Part shown: positions 34,373 through 42,982 of the stretch, in pieces
Numbering within the stretch: the stretch's first letter is position 1
Layout: every line of letters starts with the position of its first letter
Assembly (NCBI GenBank): GCA_035691865.1
Contig: DASSIM010000128.1
Coordinates: 1-64,000 of the forward strand
Reading direction: 5' to 3'
Origin: Nitrosopolaris sp035691865
GTDB taxonomy: Archaea; Thermoproteota; Nitrososphaeria; Nitrososphaerales; Nitrososphaeraceae
Length of the DNA stretch: 64,000 nt
Position numbers and translations under genes: made by a program
Notes under the pieces: model-generated
Seen by the model: the letters and a program-made list of their open reading frames with translations, nothing else
Databases searched by the model: none
What the model was told of the DNA's origin: nothing

Positions 34373-34843
34373 TTATGCTAAACCTTCCTTTGCCACCAAT
34401 TCTATATGTACTAGCACGCCGATTTTCGGGCTTGCTCTTCCCATTGCCCTAGGAGTGAATCGCTCAAGTTTTGTTCCTCTGTGAACGACGGCACTCACAA
34501 TTCGGAGTCTATCAAGATCCATGCCTTTGTATTCAGCATTTGATTCTAGATTATCAAGAAGTTTCAAGTATTCCTTAGCGGTTTTTTGTGGAAATCTACC
34601 TGCAAAAAAACCGTCCTGTATGTTTGATCTATGGGCCACCTCGTTGTTGTACCGCCTGTATGGAACTGCAAGCCTCTTCGCGATGACATTTTCCAAAAAC
34701 TCCCGTGCTTTCTCAATTGAAGATCCCTTAATTGCTACAGCGACTTCTCTAGCGTGTTTCGGCGAAATATTTTTTTCTCTCAAAGCCGCCCTGACATGCT
34801 TTGCCTTATCAAATTGCTGAAAGGCGTACGAATAATTTGGCAT
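34373..34843 (-). CDS. rpl22: Ribosomal protein L22 (uL22)
   Basis: A 156-residue archaeal L22 with HVRAALREKNISPKHAREVAVAIKG, YRRYNNEVAHRSNIQDGFFAGRFPQKTAKEYLKLLDNLE and LVAKEG at the C terminus. It is separated from rps3 by 2 nt. Confidence 0.96.
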   Translation of the reverse strand: MPNYSYAFQQFDKAKHVRAALREKNISPKHAREVAVAIKGSSIEKAREFLENVIAKRLAVPYRRYNNEVAHRSNIQDGFFAGRFPQKTAKEYLKLLDNLESNAEYKGMDLDRLRIVSAVVHRGTKLERFTPRAMGRASPKIGVLVHIELVAKEGLA

Positions 34844-34849
34844 ATGAGA

Positions 34850-35257
34850 TCACTTAAGTGGCACGTAAAGCGAGGACCTAGATGCTCCGACACCAGGAGC
34901 GCCATGTTGCACTCTTCTATTAGTTATAGCATATTCACCAAGATAATGTCCTATCATTTCTGGCCTTATATTAACTGCGAAAAATTCTTTCCCATTGTGA
35001 ACTTTAAGACTCAGCCCTATCATGTCAGGCAAAATAATCATATCACGAACATGGGTCTTTAATTCCCCTTTGAGTTTACCTTCTCGTGCTAATTTGATCT
35101 CTTCACGTAATTTCCTCTTTGCATCATTCATGTACTTTCCGACTCTTTTATCCAGGGATCTTCGAACACGTGCATTTAAAAGTGGGATTAATGCTTCTAT
35201 CGATAAAGTTTGTAATTGCTCAGGCGAATAGCCTTTGAATTTGAATTCCCGAACCAA
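34850..35257 (-). CDS. rps19: Ribosomal protein S19 (uS19)
   Basis: A 135-residue archaeal S19 with FKFKGYSPEQLQTLSIEALIPLLNARVRRSL, then LKTHVRDMIILPDMIGLSLKVHNGKEFFAVNIRPEMIGHYLGEYAITNRRVQHGAPGVGASRSS. It is in the small subunit head. Confidence 0.97.
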   Translation of the reverse strand: MVREFKFKGYSPEQLQTLSIEALIPLLNARVRRSLDKRVGKYMNDAKRKLREEIKLAREGKLKGELKTHVRDMIILPDMIGLSLKVHNGKEFFAVNIRPEMIGHYLGEYAITNRRVQHGAPGVGASRSSLYVPLK

Positions 35258-35309
35258 CTAATTCTGCCACCTGTGTGCTACTTTTAAATCTAACGAGACA
35301 CGAAAAATA

Positions 35310-35624
35310 CTACACAAGCCCCAAACTCGTAGCAAGATCCCTTGCACCCTCAGCTGTGGCGAATTTCACTATTGCTTTCTTGCCTCTAATACTCCTAAGT
35401 GTATTAACACCCTGGGCCTCTATTTCATAAAGACTCCTCAATGCAGCCTTGATGTGCTTCTTTGTTGCCTTATGATTTACTATGAATATTATCATGTTCT
35501 GGCCTTCTATTAGATTGAATGCTTTTTCAGTAATGTATGGTTTTATAATTATCCTTCTAGCTTCCTCGGCACTCATGTTTTCTTGCGGCCTGACGCGATT
35601 ACTATTCATATATACCCATCTCAC
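35310..35624 (-). CDS. rpl23: Ribosomal protein L23 (uL23)
   Basis: A 104-residue open frame; the family core starts at MSAEEARRIIIKPYITEKAFNLIEGQNMIIF, so the ATG at 35576 or 35609 may be the true start. MATKKHIKAALRSLYEIEAQGVNTL-type sequence follows. Only 52 nt separates it from rps19, leaving no room for rpl2, which usually lies there. Confidence 0.94.
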   Translation of the reverse strand: MRWVYMNSNRVRPQENMSAEEARRIIIKPYITEKAFNLIEGQNMIIFIVNHKATKKHIKAALRSLYEIEAQGVNTLRSIRGKKAIVKFATAEGARDLATSLGLV

Positions 35625-36426
35625 TCACTCCAGACTTCACCGGACTAATGTCCTTCAGTTTGTCGATAGCATTTTGAGTGAAAATCGTCAGCCTAATTTG
35701 TTTGGATCCTGGAACTAAGTCAAGGACGCTTAACTGTCTTACTCCCTTTATATGGACTCCGGGAAGCGAACCTGATACTTGGCAAATCTTGTCTTTTTCA
35801 CTCCCTGTAACAACCAACGCGCTATATCCGACATGGTTCTTACGCCCCCTGCGTCTGGCTAGGCCTGATCTGACCTTGCGGGATGAAATTGCTCTTCTTA
35901 AGTCATCACCTAAGCCCAAAGTAATTAAGATGCTTTTCAGATCCTTTGCCTTTGAAACTGTTTCGATATCGTTTGAGACAACAACAGGAAAATTTGAAAC
36001 GTTTCCTATCTTGTGCCCACGTTGTTCTATCAGATCTTTCCTCGCAGTAGCTGCAATAGCCGAACGCAGCGCTAGATATTTCTCTTTCTTATTGACCTTT
36101 TTGTAAATTTTTTTCCAAGATTCAGGTGGATGGGCTACTCTGCCATGTCTCACCCCGGCGACCCCCGCCGCTTGTCCTGCTCTTGGAAAGCCTTCGCCTC
36201 GAGCTCTGGCAATTCTTGCCATTCCAAGACCTGTGTTACGAGACTCGGCACTAACAATCTCTCCTGCTGCAGGATAACGACCTTGCCTCTGAAAACCGTG
36301 AGATAACAAGTTCACATGGACCTTGTGTATGACATCCGGTCTGTAGGCACTCTTAAAGACTTCTGGTAAGAGGGTTGTATCCGTTTTGCGACCGTCAAGT
36401 CCAAGCACCCCGACGTTCAAATTCAC
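35602..36426 (-). CDS. rpl4: Ribosomal protein L4 (uL4)
   Basis: A 274-residue archaeal L4 with VLGLDGRKTDTTLLPEVF, TGLGMARIARARGEGFPRAGQAAGVAGVRHGRVAHPPESWKK, and KEKYLALRSAIAATA. It lines the peptide exit tunnel. It overlaps rpl3 by 4 nt. Confidence 0.96.
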   Translation of the reverse strand: MNLNVGVLGLDGRKTDTTLLPEVFKSAYRPDVIHKVHVNLLSHGFQRQGRYPAAGEIVSAESRNTGLGMARIARARGEGFPRAGQAAGVAGVRHGRVAHPPESWKKIYKKVNKKEKYLALRSAIAATARKDLIEQRGHKIGNVSNFPVVVSNDIETVSKAKDLKSILITLGLGDDLRRAISSRKVRSGLARRRGRKNHVGYSALVVTGSEKDKICQVSGSLPGVHIKGVRQLSVLDLVPGSKQIRLTIFTQNAIDKLKDISPVKSGVSEMGIYE

Positions 36427-37421
36427 TGGAGGACTACCTCTAGTACTTTTGGTTCTAAGACCTTTTTCTGGAAATTGCGTATCGGCTGTCTCATTTTGAT
36501 AAGTCTCTTGGGGACGCCCGGGATTGAACCTTTCAGAACTATATAGTCGCCGTTGACCAGTCCGAAGTGCTTGAAACCGCCACTTGGGTTGATTTGATCC
36601 GAAGTGTTTTTTTGAGTATTAGATATCACGAGGATCCGTTTATTGTATTCTGTTCGCTGATGGAAACCCCTTTGACCCTGTCTCGGAACTGTATACATTA
36701 CCACTGCAGGCGAGATAGGACCTAAAGTGCCAACTGCACGCACGCTCTTTCTAGACTTGTGCTGTTTTCTCTTTACGCCAAATCTCGTGATGGGTCCTTC
36801 AATACCCTTGCCCCTAGTAATTGCAGAAACATCGATGTACTGACCTACCTGGAAAATGTCGTTCACTCGAATTTCTTTGCCCAGCATAGTTTTCAAGTAA
36901 TCGTATTTCGATTTGACATTTTTCCCTGTTACGCCAATTTCGAAGACAAATGGTTTTTTTTGTGATAGATTGGCGTCTCGTGGCAAAACCGAAACCAAAG
37001 CGACAACAGAGGCAGCCCTATCAAGTTTCGATCCAGAGTTCACAAGTTTCTGTTCATCAAAATTGGTAGTAAATTTGCGGCGAAGATCTTTCGGTAGATC
37101 TTTTGCGTAAACATCAAAAATGACATTTCTTCCATTTTGATCCTCATCATAAGCCCGAATACCTATTATTCTAAGTGGCGGAGTGACTACGACTGTACTA
37201 GGATTTAGAAACTGCTTACCAAAGTTTGGAGTTTTCTCCCGATCGTCAATAGATAGAACGTGTATCACTCCCGCTTTAAAGCCAGCAAAACCAGCTAGGT
37301 TCGATTTTTCTTCTGCACTCTGAGGCCAGCTTCGAATCCTGGATTCGATGCTTTTAGCCCTGGCCCTCGGCCTGAAGGCAAGGCTACCTCGTCTCGGAGC
37401 GCTATACTTACGGTGGCCCAT
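36423..37421 (-). CDS. rpl3: Ribosomal protein L3 (uL3)
   Basis: The L3 frame starts MGHRKYSAPRRGSLAFRPRARA; an upstream ATG at 37430 adds three residues. It has FAGFKAGVIHVLSIDDR, FQVGQYIDVSAITRGKGIEGPITRFGVKRKQHKSRKSVRAVGTLGPISPAVVMYTVPRQGQRGFHQRTEYNKRIL. This is the first ribosomal gene of the operon, and the SPOUT methyltransferase gene lies upstream. Confidence 0.96.
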   Translation of the reverse strand: MGHRKYSAPRRGSLAFRPRARAKSIESRIRSWPQSAEEKSNLAGFAGFKAGVIHVLSIDDREKTPNFGKQFLNPSTVVVTPPLRIIGIRAYDEDQNGRNVIFDVYAKDLPKDLRRKFTTNFDEQKLVNSGSKLDRAASVVALVSVLPRDANLSQKKPFVFEIGVTGKNVKSKYDYLKTMLGKEIRVNDIFQVGQYIDVSAITRGKGIEGPITRFGVKRKQHKSRKSVRAVGTLGPISPAVVMYTVPRQGQRGFHQRTEYNKRILVISNTQKNTSDQINPSGGFKHFGLVNGDYIVLKGSIPGVPKRLIKMRQPIRNFQKKVLEPKVLEVVLQ

Positions 37422-37565
37422 ATAGAGCAAGACTGCGCTTGCCCTTTAATAATCATATTCCCGGCTTATGTTTATGTTGTTAATAATCTGCTAATCGAAT
37501 CCCTGGCTAGGTTCACGCGCGCTCAAAAAAGAGGAACAGCTGACAAGAACGTAATTTTCGATAAA

Positions 37566-38420
37566 CTACTTTGAAAGAAAATGATTGAATATAGCAAGCG
37601 ACCCCAATACCGCTTCTTCCAACCTCACTGTCCTAGTTCCTTGATAAGGAAACATGTTCAGTACAAATTCATATTCATCAGTACTGCGACCCTCCGCGGC
37701 CAGAATTTCATCTACTCCTTTTTTTGGTGTGCCGAATACTAGCAATAAATTTCTAATAGATTTAAGGCGCGCAAGAATTTTAGCCTCCTTATCCTTGACA
37801 TATTGGCCTTTCTTGGAGGTAATAATAATCTGAGTATTCGTGGTTGAGTCTAATAATTTATTAAGACTGCACGTTTCATGTACCTCATATCCCCAATAAT
37901 CGTCTTTGATGTCATAGTCTGTGGCCTCCCTGCCTTTTAACGGTGGATGGGTAGAGACGATTTTGACATTCACCTTTTGTCGGTGAAAACCTGATCCTTC
38001 GTAACCGATAAGACTGCTTAGACCTACATCTGCATGCAATTTGCCTCTGACCTTGAGAATTACTCCCACCCGAACATCACCAAACTTGACATCTTTGATT
38101 CTCTCTAGCCCACGATGGTGAGGCGCGTTGATAGGATGCAGAAGGCCTGCATATTCTAGCTCATTTGAAAGAGGATACAATAATTTTCTCAGGTATTGTG
38201 GGGTATCGAGGTAACGTAAGACCGTCTTCAGGAGTGAAAAATCCTCAGTATAGGTATTTGTTGTCTTGTCATGATAGACATAGATTTTTTTTACACGAAA
38301 CATAGAACAGGCGCGAGCAAATTGGGATATTTTTATCGTCTTGTCCCTCTTCGTCTGCTCATCTGAAAGTGAAGAATCAGGAATGGCAATCCAAAGATTG
38401 GGAAGATTTAGGTTATTCAT
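37566..38420 (-). CDS. Putative SPOUT-fold RNA methyltransferase (SPOUT1/DUF171 family)
   Basis: A 284-residue protein with an N-terminal IWIAIPDSSLSDEQTKRDKT-like start, ARACSMFRVKKIYVY, RYLDTPQYLRKLLYPLSNELEYAGLLHPINAPHH and the C-terminal LLVFGTPKKGVDEIL ... NMFPYQGTRTVRLEEAVLGSLAIFNHF that forms the knotted SAM site. An OB-like insert lies in the middle. It precedes rpl3, a common archaeal neighbour. Its RNA target is not known from the sequence. Confidence 0.87.
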   Translation of the reverse strand: MNNLNLPNLWIAIPDSSLSDEQTKRDKTIKISQFARACSMFRVKKIYVYHDKTTNTYTEDFSLLKTVLRYLDTPQYLRKLLYPLSNELEYAGLLHPINAPHHRGLERIKDVKFGDVRVGVILKVRGKLHADVGLSSLIGYEGSGFHRQKVNVKIVSTHPPLKGREATDYDIKDDYWGYEVHETCSLNKLLDSTTNTQIIITSKKGQYVKDKEAKILARLKSIRNLLLVFGTPKKGVDEILAAEGRSTDEYEFVLNMFPYQGTRTVRLEEAVLGSLAIFNHFLSK

Positions 38421-39020
38421 TCAGCAACTGCTCGATTCCGCTCTTCACAAAGCCGGTCGAACCAAAAAATGTGTCGTTCAAACCCCATTTTTATCTACTA
38501 TAGTGAGTGGGATATGATTTTCAAGCGTCTTTGCTGAAAACTGTCTTGAGTCCAGGTGCGATTGTGTTCGCTCAAACGAGGATGTACTTCAGGCCGCGAA
38601 GGGTCGCAGTACACCAGTTCCTCTACAAGACCCGAAACCTGCAAATTTTCCTTCAACATACTCCATAAGGTTGATACCAGGCAAATGGCTCTCTCCAGTC
38701 AATTCATCCTTACCAAGATGGTTTGGAATCCTATAAAGTAATTTATTTCCTGCTTTTTAAGTAGATGTACTGCCACAACACCTTTCTTGGCTCGGCGACT
38801 GTTTGGCCGAATATTAGCAACAAAACTAGCAATCACTAGACCGCCAGCCCCTGCTGGAATATTTGCTTACCATCTTCGGTTCATCCGGAATTTCTGGAGT
38901 GAAATAGTCTGGACAATTGACTTGAAATACTCCAACGGGCACTACAATTAGATTCGGCTCGCTGTTTCCTAGTTGAACTAGCATGCATTTTCAACTTGAA
39001 CAAAATCTCATTTAGACCGA
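38421..39020. other. Intergenic region, doubtful small frame
   Basis: About 600 bases. A 52-codon minus-strand frame (38826-38984, starting MLVQLGNSEPNLIVVPVGVF) reads like protein at its N-terminal end but has no known family. It lies 37 nt downstream of psmA, in the same orientation. It might be a small gene or a gene remnant; support is weak. Plus-strand frames here look like noise. Confidence 0.3.
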
Positions 39021-39758
39021 CTAAGCACTCCTGTTGGCCGGTTTGCCTTTGGCCATCGCGGCATACTTTTCAATCTCTTCATCTTCAACTTTTCTCATGG
39101 TTTTAGAATCATTGGCAATTATAGCCATCTTAACGTGTCTCGTACCCGTTTTCTCTTCACTTACGAGAGAGATAGATTCCATTGCGAGAGCACCGCCTTC
39201 TTCCATTGACATATTTTCCTTGTAACTTTTTTCCAGAAATTCAGTCACCTGGTCGCTGCCTGCACCGATTGCGACGGCGTCATAACCAATATAGGTTCCA
39301 CTTGGATCGGTCAAAAAAAGTGCAGCGCCACTTTTGTCGACGCCGGCAAGGATGAGCGCAACGCCGAAGGGTCTGACCCCTGCATACTGCGTGAACTGCT
39401 GTGCCATATCCGCAATGTTTTTGGCTACACCCTCTACATCGACTGGCTCATCATATATCAGCCTATTGCTCTGAGCAAAAAACCTAGCGTGGTCGACCTG
39501 TGTCCTAGCATCAGGTATGTAACCCGCCGCAGCTACTCCTATATGATCGTCAACCTGAAAAATTTTTTGAGTCACATTTGATATCTGTAACTTTCTTGCC
39601 TTTTCTTCTACTGCCAATAACACCCCTTCTTTGCTTTTTATTCCGATGGCTAGTGTCCCTCGTCTTACTGTCTCGATTGCATATTCAACTTGATAAAGTC
39701 TACCATCCGGAGAAAATACTGTAATTGCCCTATCATAACCTGCTGCTGCTGGTAACAA
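39021..39758 (-). CDS. psmA: Proteasome subunit alpha
   Basis: A 245-residue archaeal alpha subunit with GYDRAITVFSPDGRLYQVEYA, GTLAIGIKSKEGVLLAVEEKARKLQ, TQYAGVRPFGVALILAGVD and GTYIGYDAVAIGAGSDQVTEFL. It forms the outer gate rings of the 20S proteasome. No beta-subunit gene is adjacent. Confidence 0.96.
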   Translation of the reverse strand: MLPAAAGYDRAITVFSPDGRLYQVEYAIETVRRGTLAIGIKSKEGVLLAVEEKARKLQISNVTQKIFQVDDHIGVAAAGYIPDARTQVDHARFFAQSNRLIYDEPVDVEGVAKNIADMAQQFTQYAGVRPFGVALILAGVDKSGAALFLTDPSGTYIGYDAVAIGAGSDQVTEFLEKSYKENMSMEEGGALAMESISLVSEEKTGTRHVKMAIIANDSKTMRKVEDEEIEKYAAMAKGKPANRSA

Positions 39759-39841
39759 TTCATTTTTAACTACTTCGTAATGTTCAATTTAAATTTACCT
39801 TCAATATTTCTATTTTTGTCGGGGTTTATTTCTACACGGGC

Positions 39842-40261
39842 ATGATTCAAGACGAAATAATCTTTTATGGCCACCCCAATGTGCGCAGTACCCACACTAA
39901 GACAATTGAGATAACCAAAGCTCCAACCCTTAGCTTAAGGGGGAATTGCATTATCGGCGTCAACGCAAACAAAGCATGTGAAGATTTTAAAGCTCCGTTG
40001 AAGCGCTTGCTTCAACAAGCAGATTTGGTTGTAAAAATTGAGATTGAAGTGGGTGATTTATCCTTCGCAATTGACGCTAGAAGTGATTCACGCCTATCTC
40101 TTCTAGACCGTCATGACATAGTTATTCGTAAATCAGACTTTGTGTGCCCTAGAACGGCTGCGATTTCTTGCAATAAGGCTGCGTCAGATATCCCCAGCCA
40201 ATTAGTTCAGTTATTAAGGAACCCGGAAATGCAAGGTCTATTGAGGGTAACAATAGAATAG
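39842..40261 (+). CDS. DUF371 family protein
   Basis: A 139-residue archaeal protein with FYGHPNVRSTHTKTIEITK, LSLRGNCIIGVNANKAC and DIVIRKSDFVCPRTAAISCNKAASDIP, which is the DUF371 pattern. The function is unknown. It is divergent from psmA and converges on purC. Confidence 0.9.
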   Translation: MIQDEIIFYGHPNVRSTHTKTIEITKAPTLSLRGNCIIGVNANKACEDFKAPLKRLLQQADLVVKIEIEVGDLSFAIDARSDSRLSLLDRHDIVIRKSDFVCPRTAAISCNKAASDIPSQLVQLLRNPEMQGLLRVTIE

Positions 40262-40306
40262 ACAGGGATGAATCTTTGTTGACCATTTTTCTAACAAAGG
40301 TATTGT

Positions 40307-41221
40307 CTAGTCTCCCATCTTGTTACCAGTGATCTGCTCGTAGGCCCATACGTATCTTCTCGTTAGCTCGTTCAATAACTCGGAGGGGATTACAGGTGGT
40401 GTAATTTTTTCCCCGTCCCTCATGAAATTATCGACCTTATCCTTGAAACCAGTTCTTATAAGCCAGTCCCTCAGTAGCTGCTTATCGAAGCTTTCTTGAT
40501 CTCTTCCAGGCGAATAATCAGATAGTAACCATAAACGAAATTCATCCGGTCCTATGGAGTCGCCCAGTAAAATGTCCCCGTTTGCTGAATCCCTACCGAA
40601 TTCAAACTTAACGTCTGCAATGATAAAGCCCTTTTTTTCAGCTATATCGCTCATTTTATTGTATAATGAGATTGAAGTTCGCTCCAGATAGTCAAAATCA
40701 TAGTCGGAAATGAGTCCAGAACTTAATGCATCGTCTCTTTTTACAGGGATATCGTGCTCTTCCGATTTTGTCGTTGGATCAAAAATAGGATTCGGTAATC
40801 GACATGCCTTAATAGGTGTGAAATTGCCGTGAAAAAAAGTGCGATTGTCTGGGGATTTGCGGAGGCGCTCAAACAAACTTCCGTAAAGATAGCCTCTCAC
40901 TATACATTCGATTGGTATCATCTCCATTCGCTTTACTTCCATCTTGCTTTTGTTGAGAACTCTAACCATGTGGTTTTTGGTGTCAAGTGAGTCGAACCAA
41001 AATTTACCGAATTTGCACAAGACTTCTCCTTTACTAGGTACTATGTTCGCCATTTGTACATCGAACGCTGATACTCGATCCGAGAAATGGAACAACAAAT
41101 TACCATTGTCTAATTGATAAATATCTTTAACTTTGCCTTTGCGAATTAGTCTCACAAACACCTTTTGTCGGCTTTCAAATAAAACATAATCGGATGATAC
41201 AAACAGGACATTTTTCAACAA
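40307..41221 (-). CDS. purC: Phosphoribosylaminoimidazole-succinocarboxamide synthase
   Basis: A 304-residue open frame; SAICAR synthetases usually begin about LIRKGKVKDIYQLDNGNLLFHFSDRVSAFDVQM, so a GTG near 41161 may be the real start. Motifs are IPIECIVRGYLYGSLFERL, FDPTTKSEEHDIPV, ADVKFEFGRD, LGDSIGPDEFRLW. It joins aspartate to CAIR in purine synthesis. Confidence 0.94.
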   Translation of the reverse strand: MLKNVLFVSSDYVLFESRQKVFVRLIRKGKVKDIYQLDNGNLLFHFSDRVSAFDVQMANIVPSKGEVLCKFGKFWFDSLDTKNHMVRVLNKSKMEVKRMEMIPIECIVRGYLYGSLFERLRKSPDNRTFFHGNFTPIKACRLPNPIFDPTTKSEEHDIPVKRDDALSSGLISDYDFDYLERTSISLYNKMSDIAEKKGFIIADVKFEFGRDSANGDILLGDSIGPDEFRLWLLSDYSPGRDQESFDKQLLRDWLIRTGFKDKVDNFMRDGEKITPPVIPSELLNELTRRYVWAYEQITGNKMGD

Positions 41222-41253
41222 ATTTCATGACTTCAGTAGCTCAACTCATCATG

Positions 41254-41328
41254 AGGTCATGATGGGATTCGAACCCACGACCTAAGGTTTACAAAACCTT
41301 CGCTCTAACCAGGCTGAGCTACATGACC
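41254..41328 (-). tRNA. tRNA-Thr (TGT), no intron
   Basis: The acceptor GGTCATG pairs with CATGACC, with discriminator T, as in archaeal tRNA-Thr. The anticodon arm AAGGT-TTTGTAA-ACCTT gives TGT, and the T arm GTGGG-TTCGAAT-CCCAT is normal. It is 75 nt long, the only tRNA in this window without an intron. CCA is not encoded. Confidence 0.96.
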
Positions 41329-41413
41329 GCAACAGCATTTGTCATCAGATTTGTTCAAATATTTAATTAATACTTTCGGTAATATCTTCTGTGTTCAAGG
41401 AACAAGTGTGCTA

Positions 41414-41689
41414 ATGACAAAATCTAAGCTAACCGATTTTCTGGTTTTGGTCACTATAGAGAATAAACCATTTGTAAGTGATCCTGAGGGCGAGACTATA
41501 CTTCGAGACTTAATTGTTAAAGGGGGATACTCCAATATTAAGTCTGTAAGGTCCACCAAAAACCTGAAGATGGTCATCACGGCAAAGTCCAAGAATGTAG
41601 CGGAGGAGAACGTTCGCAAAATGTGCAAAGATCTTCGGATTTTCAATCCTGTTATTAGTAGCTGTACCGTGAAGGCAATGGTACCATGA
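41414..41689 (+). CDS. purS: Phosphoribosylformylglycinamidine synthase subunit PurS
   Basis: A 91-residue PurS from the ATG at 41414; the frame extends to 41339 without a better start. It has FLVLVTIENKPFVSDPEGETILRDLIVKGGYSNIKSVRSTKNLKMVI and ends AMVP. PurS bridges PurL and PurQ in the FGAM synthase complex; purQ and purL lie just downstream, after a CBS gene on the other strand. Confidence 0.9.
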   Translation: MTKSKLTDFLVLVTIENKPFVSDPEGETILRDLIVKGGYSNIKSVRSTKNLKMVITAKSKNVAEENVRKMCKDLRIFNPVISSCTVKAMVP

Positions 41690-41725
41690 CCAAGTAGGAA
41701 AGAGATTATTATTCGATTCTCTCAG

Positions 41726-42151
41726 TTATGAAAGGAGAGTTTGACCTTCTAATCCTCCTTTAATTAATAATATCGTTCTAAGGTGTTCTGCTAAATCAGT
41801 GACGGTGATAATGCCGATAACCTTTCCATCGACCATAACTGGCAGTCGGTGTATTTTGTGATTTATCATGCGCTGGACGGCAACTTCGAGCGGGGTCTCG
41901 GGATCTGCATAGGTTCTAATTCTTGACATGATATCCCCGACTTTTACATTTGACGGTTGCAACTCTTTGATGCAAATCTTTTTAACAAAGTCGGACTCCG
42001 TGAGAATCCCGGCTGGATAATTATCCTTTGTAACGATTAAAGAGCTGATCGCTTTCTCCGTCATGAGGGTTGCCGCTTCCAAGGCGTTGCTTGCTTCCTC
42101 GATGCTAACAACCTGCCTTGTCATTATATCTCTAACAACTTCTTTTCTCAT
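41726..42151 (-). CDS. CBS-domain pair protein
   Basis: A 141-residue protein of two tandem CBS domains: VRDIMTRQVVSIEEASNALEAATLMTEKAISSLIVT and VGDIMSRIRTYADPETPLEVAVQRMINHKIHRLPVMVDGKVIGIITVTDLAEH. It probably binds an adenine nucleotide and senses energy state. It is placed antisense between purS and purQ. Confidence 0.92.
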   Translation of the reverse strand: MRKEVVRDIMTRQVVSIEEASNALEAATLMTEKAISSLIVTKDNYPAGILTESDFVKKICIKELQPSNVKVGDIMSRIRTYADPETPLEVAVQRMINHKIHRLPVMVDGKVIGIITVTDLAEHLRTILLIKGGLEGQTLLS

Positions 42152-42293
42152 AGATTATTCGCTTGACCTTAGAATAAAAACTTTAAAACGCATAATATAA
42201 TAAACCGAGTTGCTGGCGCTGGGCTAGGTACTAACCCTATCTGTAATGAAAATCTTAATAGGCCTCTGGAAGGATCATATTTCATCTCAACGT

Positions 42294-42965
42294 ATGGCGA
42301 GAATTGGGATCGTTGTTTTCCCCGGCAGTAACTGCGACCGGGATGTTCATTATATCCTTAATAATGTGATGAAGATTCCCGCTGACGTTGTGTGGCACAC
42401 AGATAGCAAGCTGGCAGCGTATGATTCCGTCATACTTCCTGGCGGCTTTGCATATGGTGATTGTCTTCGCGCTGGTGTCATTGCTGCACATACTCCTGTT
42501 GCGACCGAATTGAAGAAGATGGCAAAGAGTGGACGAACAATACTTGGCATCTGCAATGGTTTTCAAATTCTCGTTGAATGCGGTCTACTTCCAGGAGCAC
42601 TGGTTATGAATAAATCTCGTTCATTTGTATGCCGGTGGACCACTATACGTGTGGATAACAACAAGACGCCGTTTACATCGTTATTCAAGAGACATCAAAC
42701 GTTCAAAATTCCGCTTGCACATGGTGAGGGAAGGTACGTGGCACATGGTCGACTTCTAAAATCCATTTTAAGGAATAACCAGGTTGTATTCCGATATTTT
42801 AGGGATGATCCGAACGGTTCGGTTGACCACATCGCAGCTGTCTGCAATGAGGAAGGCAATGTAATGGGGATCATGCCTCATCCAGAGAGGGCACCTTTTA
42901 ACCAATCTTTTCACGACGCTTCGATGATTTTCCGATGCCTTTCGACTTATCTTCAGCCCAAGTAA
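42294..42965 (+). CDS. purQ: Phosphoribosylformylglycinamidine synthase subunit PurQ (glutaminase)
   Basis: A 223-residue class I glutamine amidotransferase from the ATG at 42294 (MARIGIVVFPGSNCDRDVHY). GGFAYGDCLRAG and GICNGFQILVECGLLPGAL contain the nucleophile cysteine, and GIMPHPERAPF carries the His/Glu of the triad. It supplies ammonia to PurL, the next gene. Confidence 0.95.
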   Translation: MARIGIVVFPGSNCDRDVHYILNNVMKIPADVVWHTDSKLAAYDSVILPGGFAYGDCLRAGVIAAHTPVATELKKMAKSGRTILGICNGFQILVECGLLPGALVMNKSRSFVCRWTTIRVDNNKTPFTSLFKRHQTFKIPLAHGEGRYVAHGRLLKSILRNNQVVFRYFRDDPNGSVDHIAAVCNEEGNVMGIMPHPERAPFNQSFHDASMIFRCLSTYLQPK

Positions 42966-42982
42966 AATGGTTTGAGATAGTT

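Noticed and set aside
33275..36106. Plus-strand frames across the ribosomal operon
   Set aside because: Antisense shadows of well-supported ribosomal genes.
38556..38741. 61-codon plus-strand frame in the same gap
   Set aside because: Cysteine- and serine-rich noise-like composition with no homologous pattern.
38826..38984. 52-codon minus-strand frame downstream of psmA (MLVQLGNSEPN...)
   Set aside because: First 35 residues read like protein, but there is no ribosome-site evidence or family; kept only as a remark.
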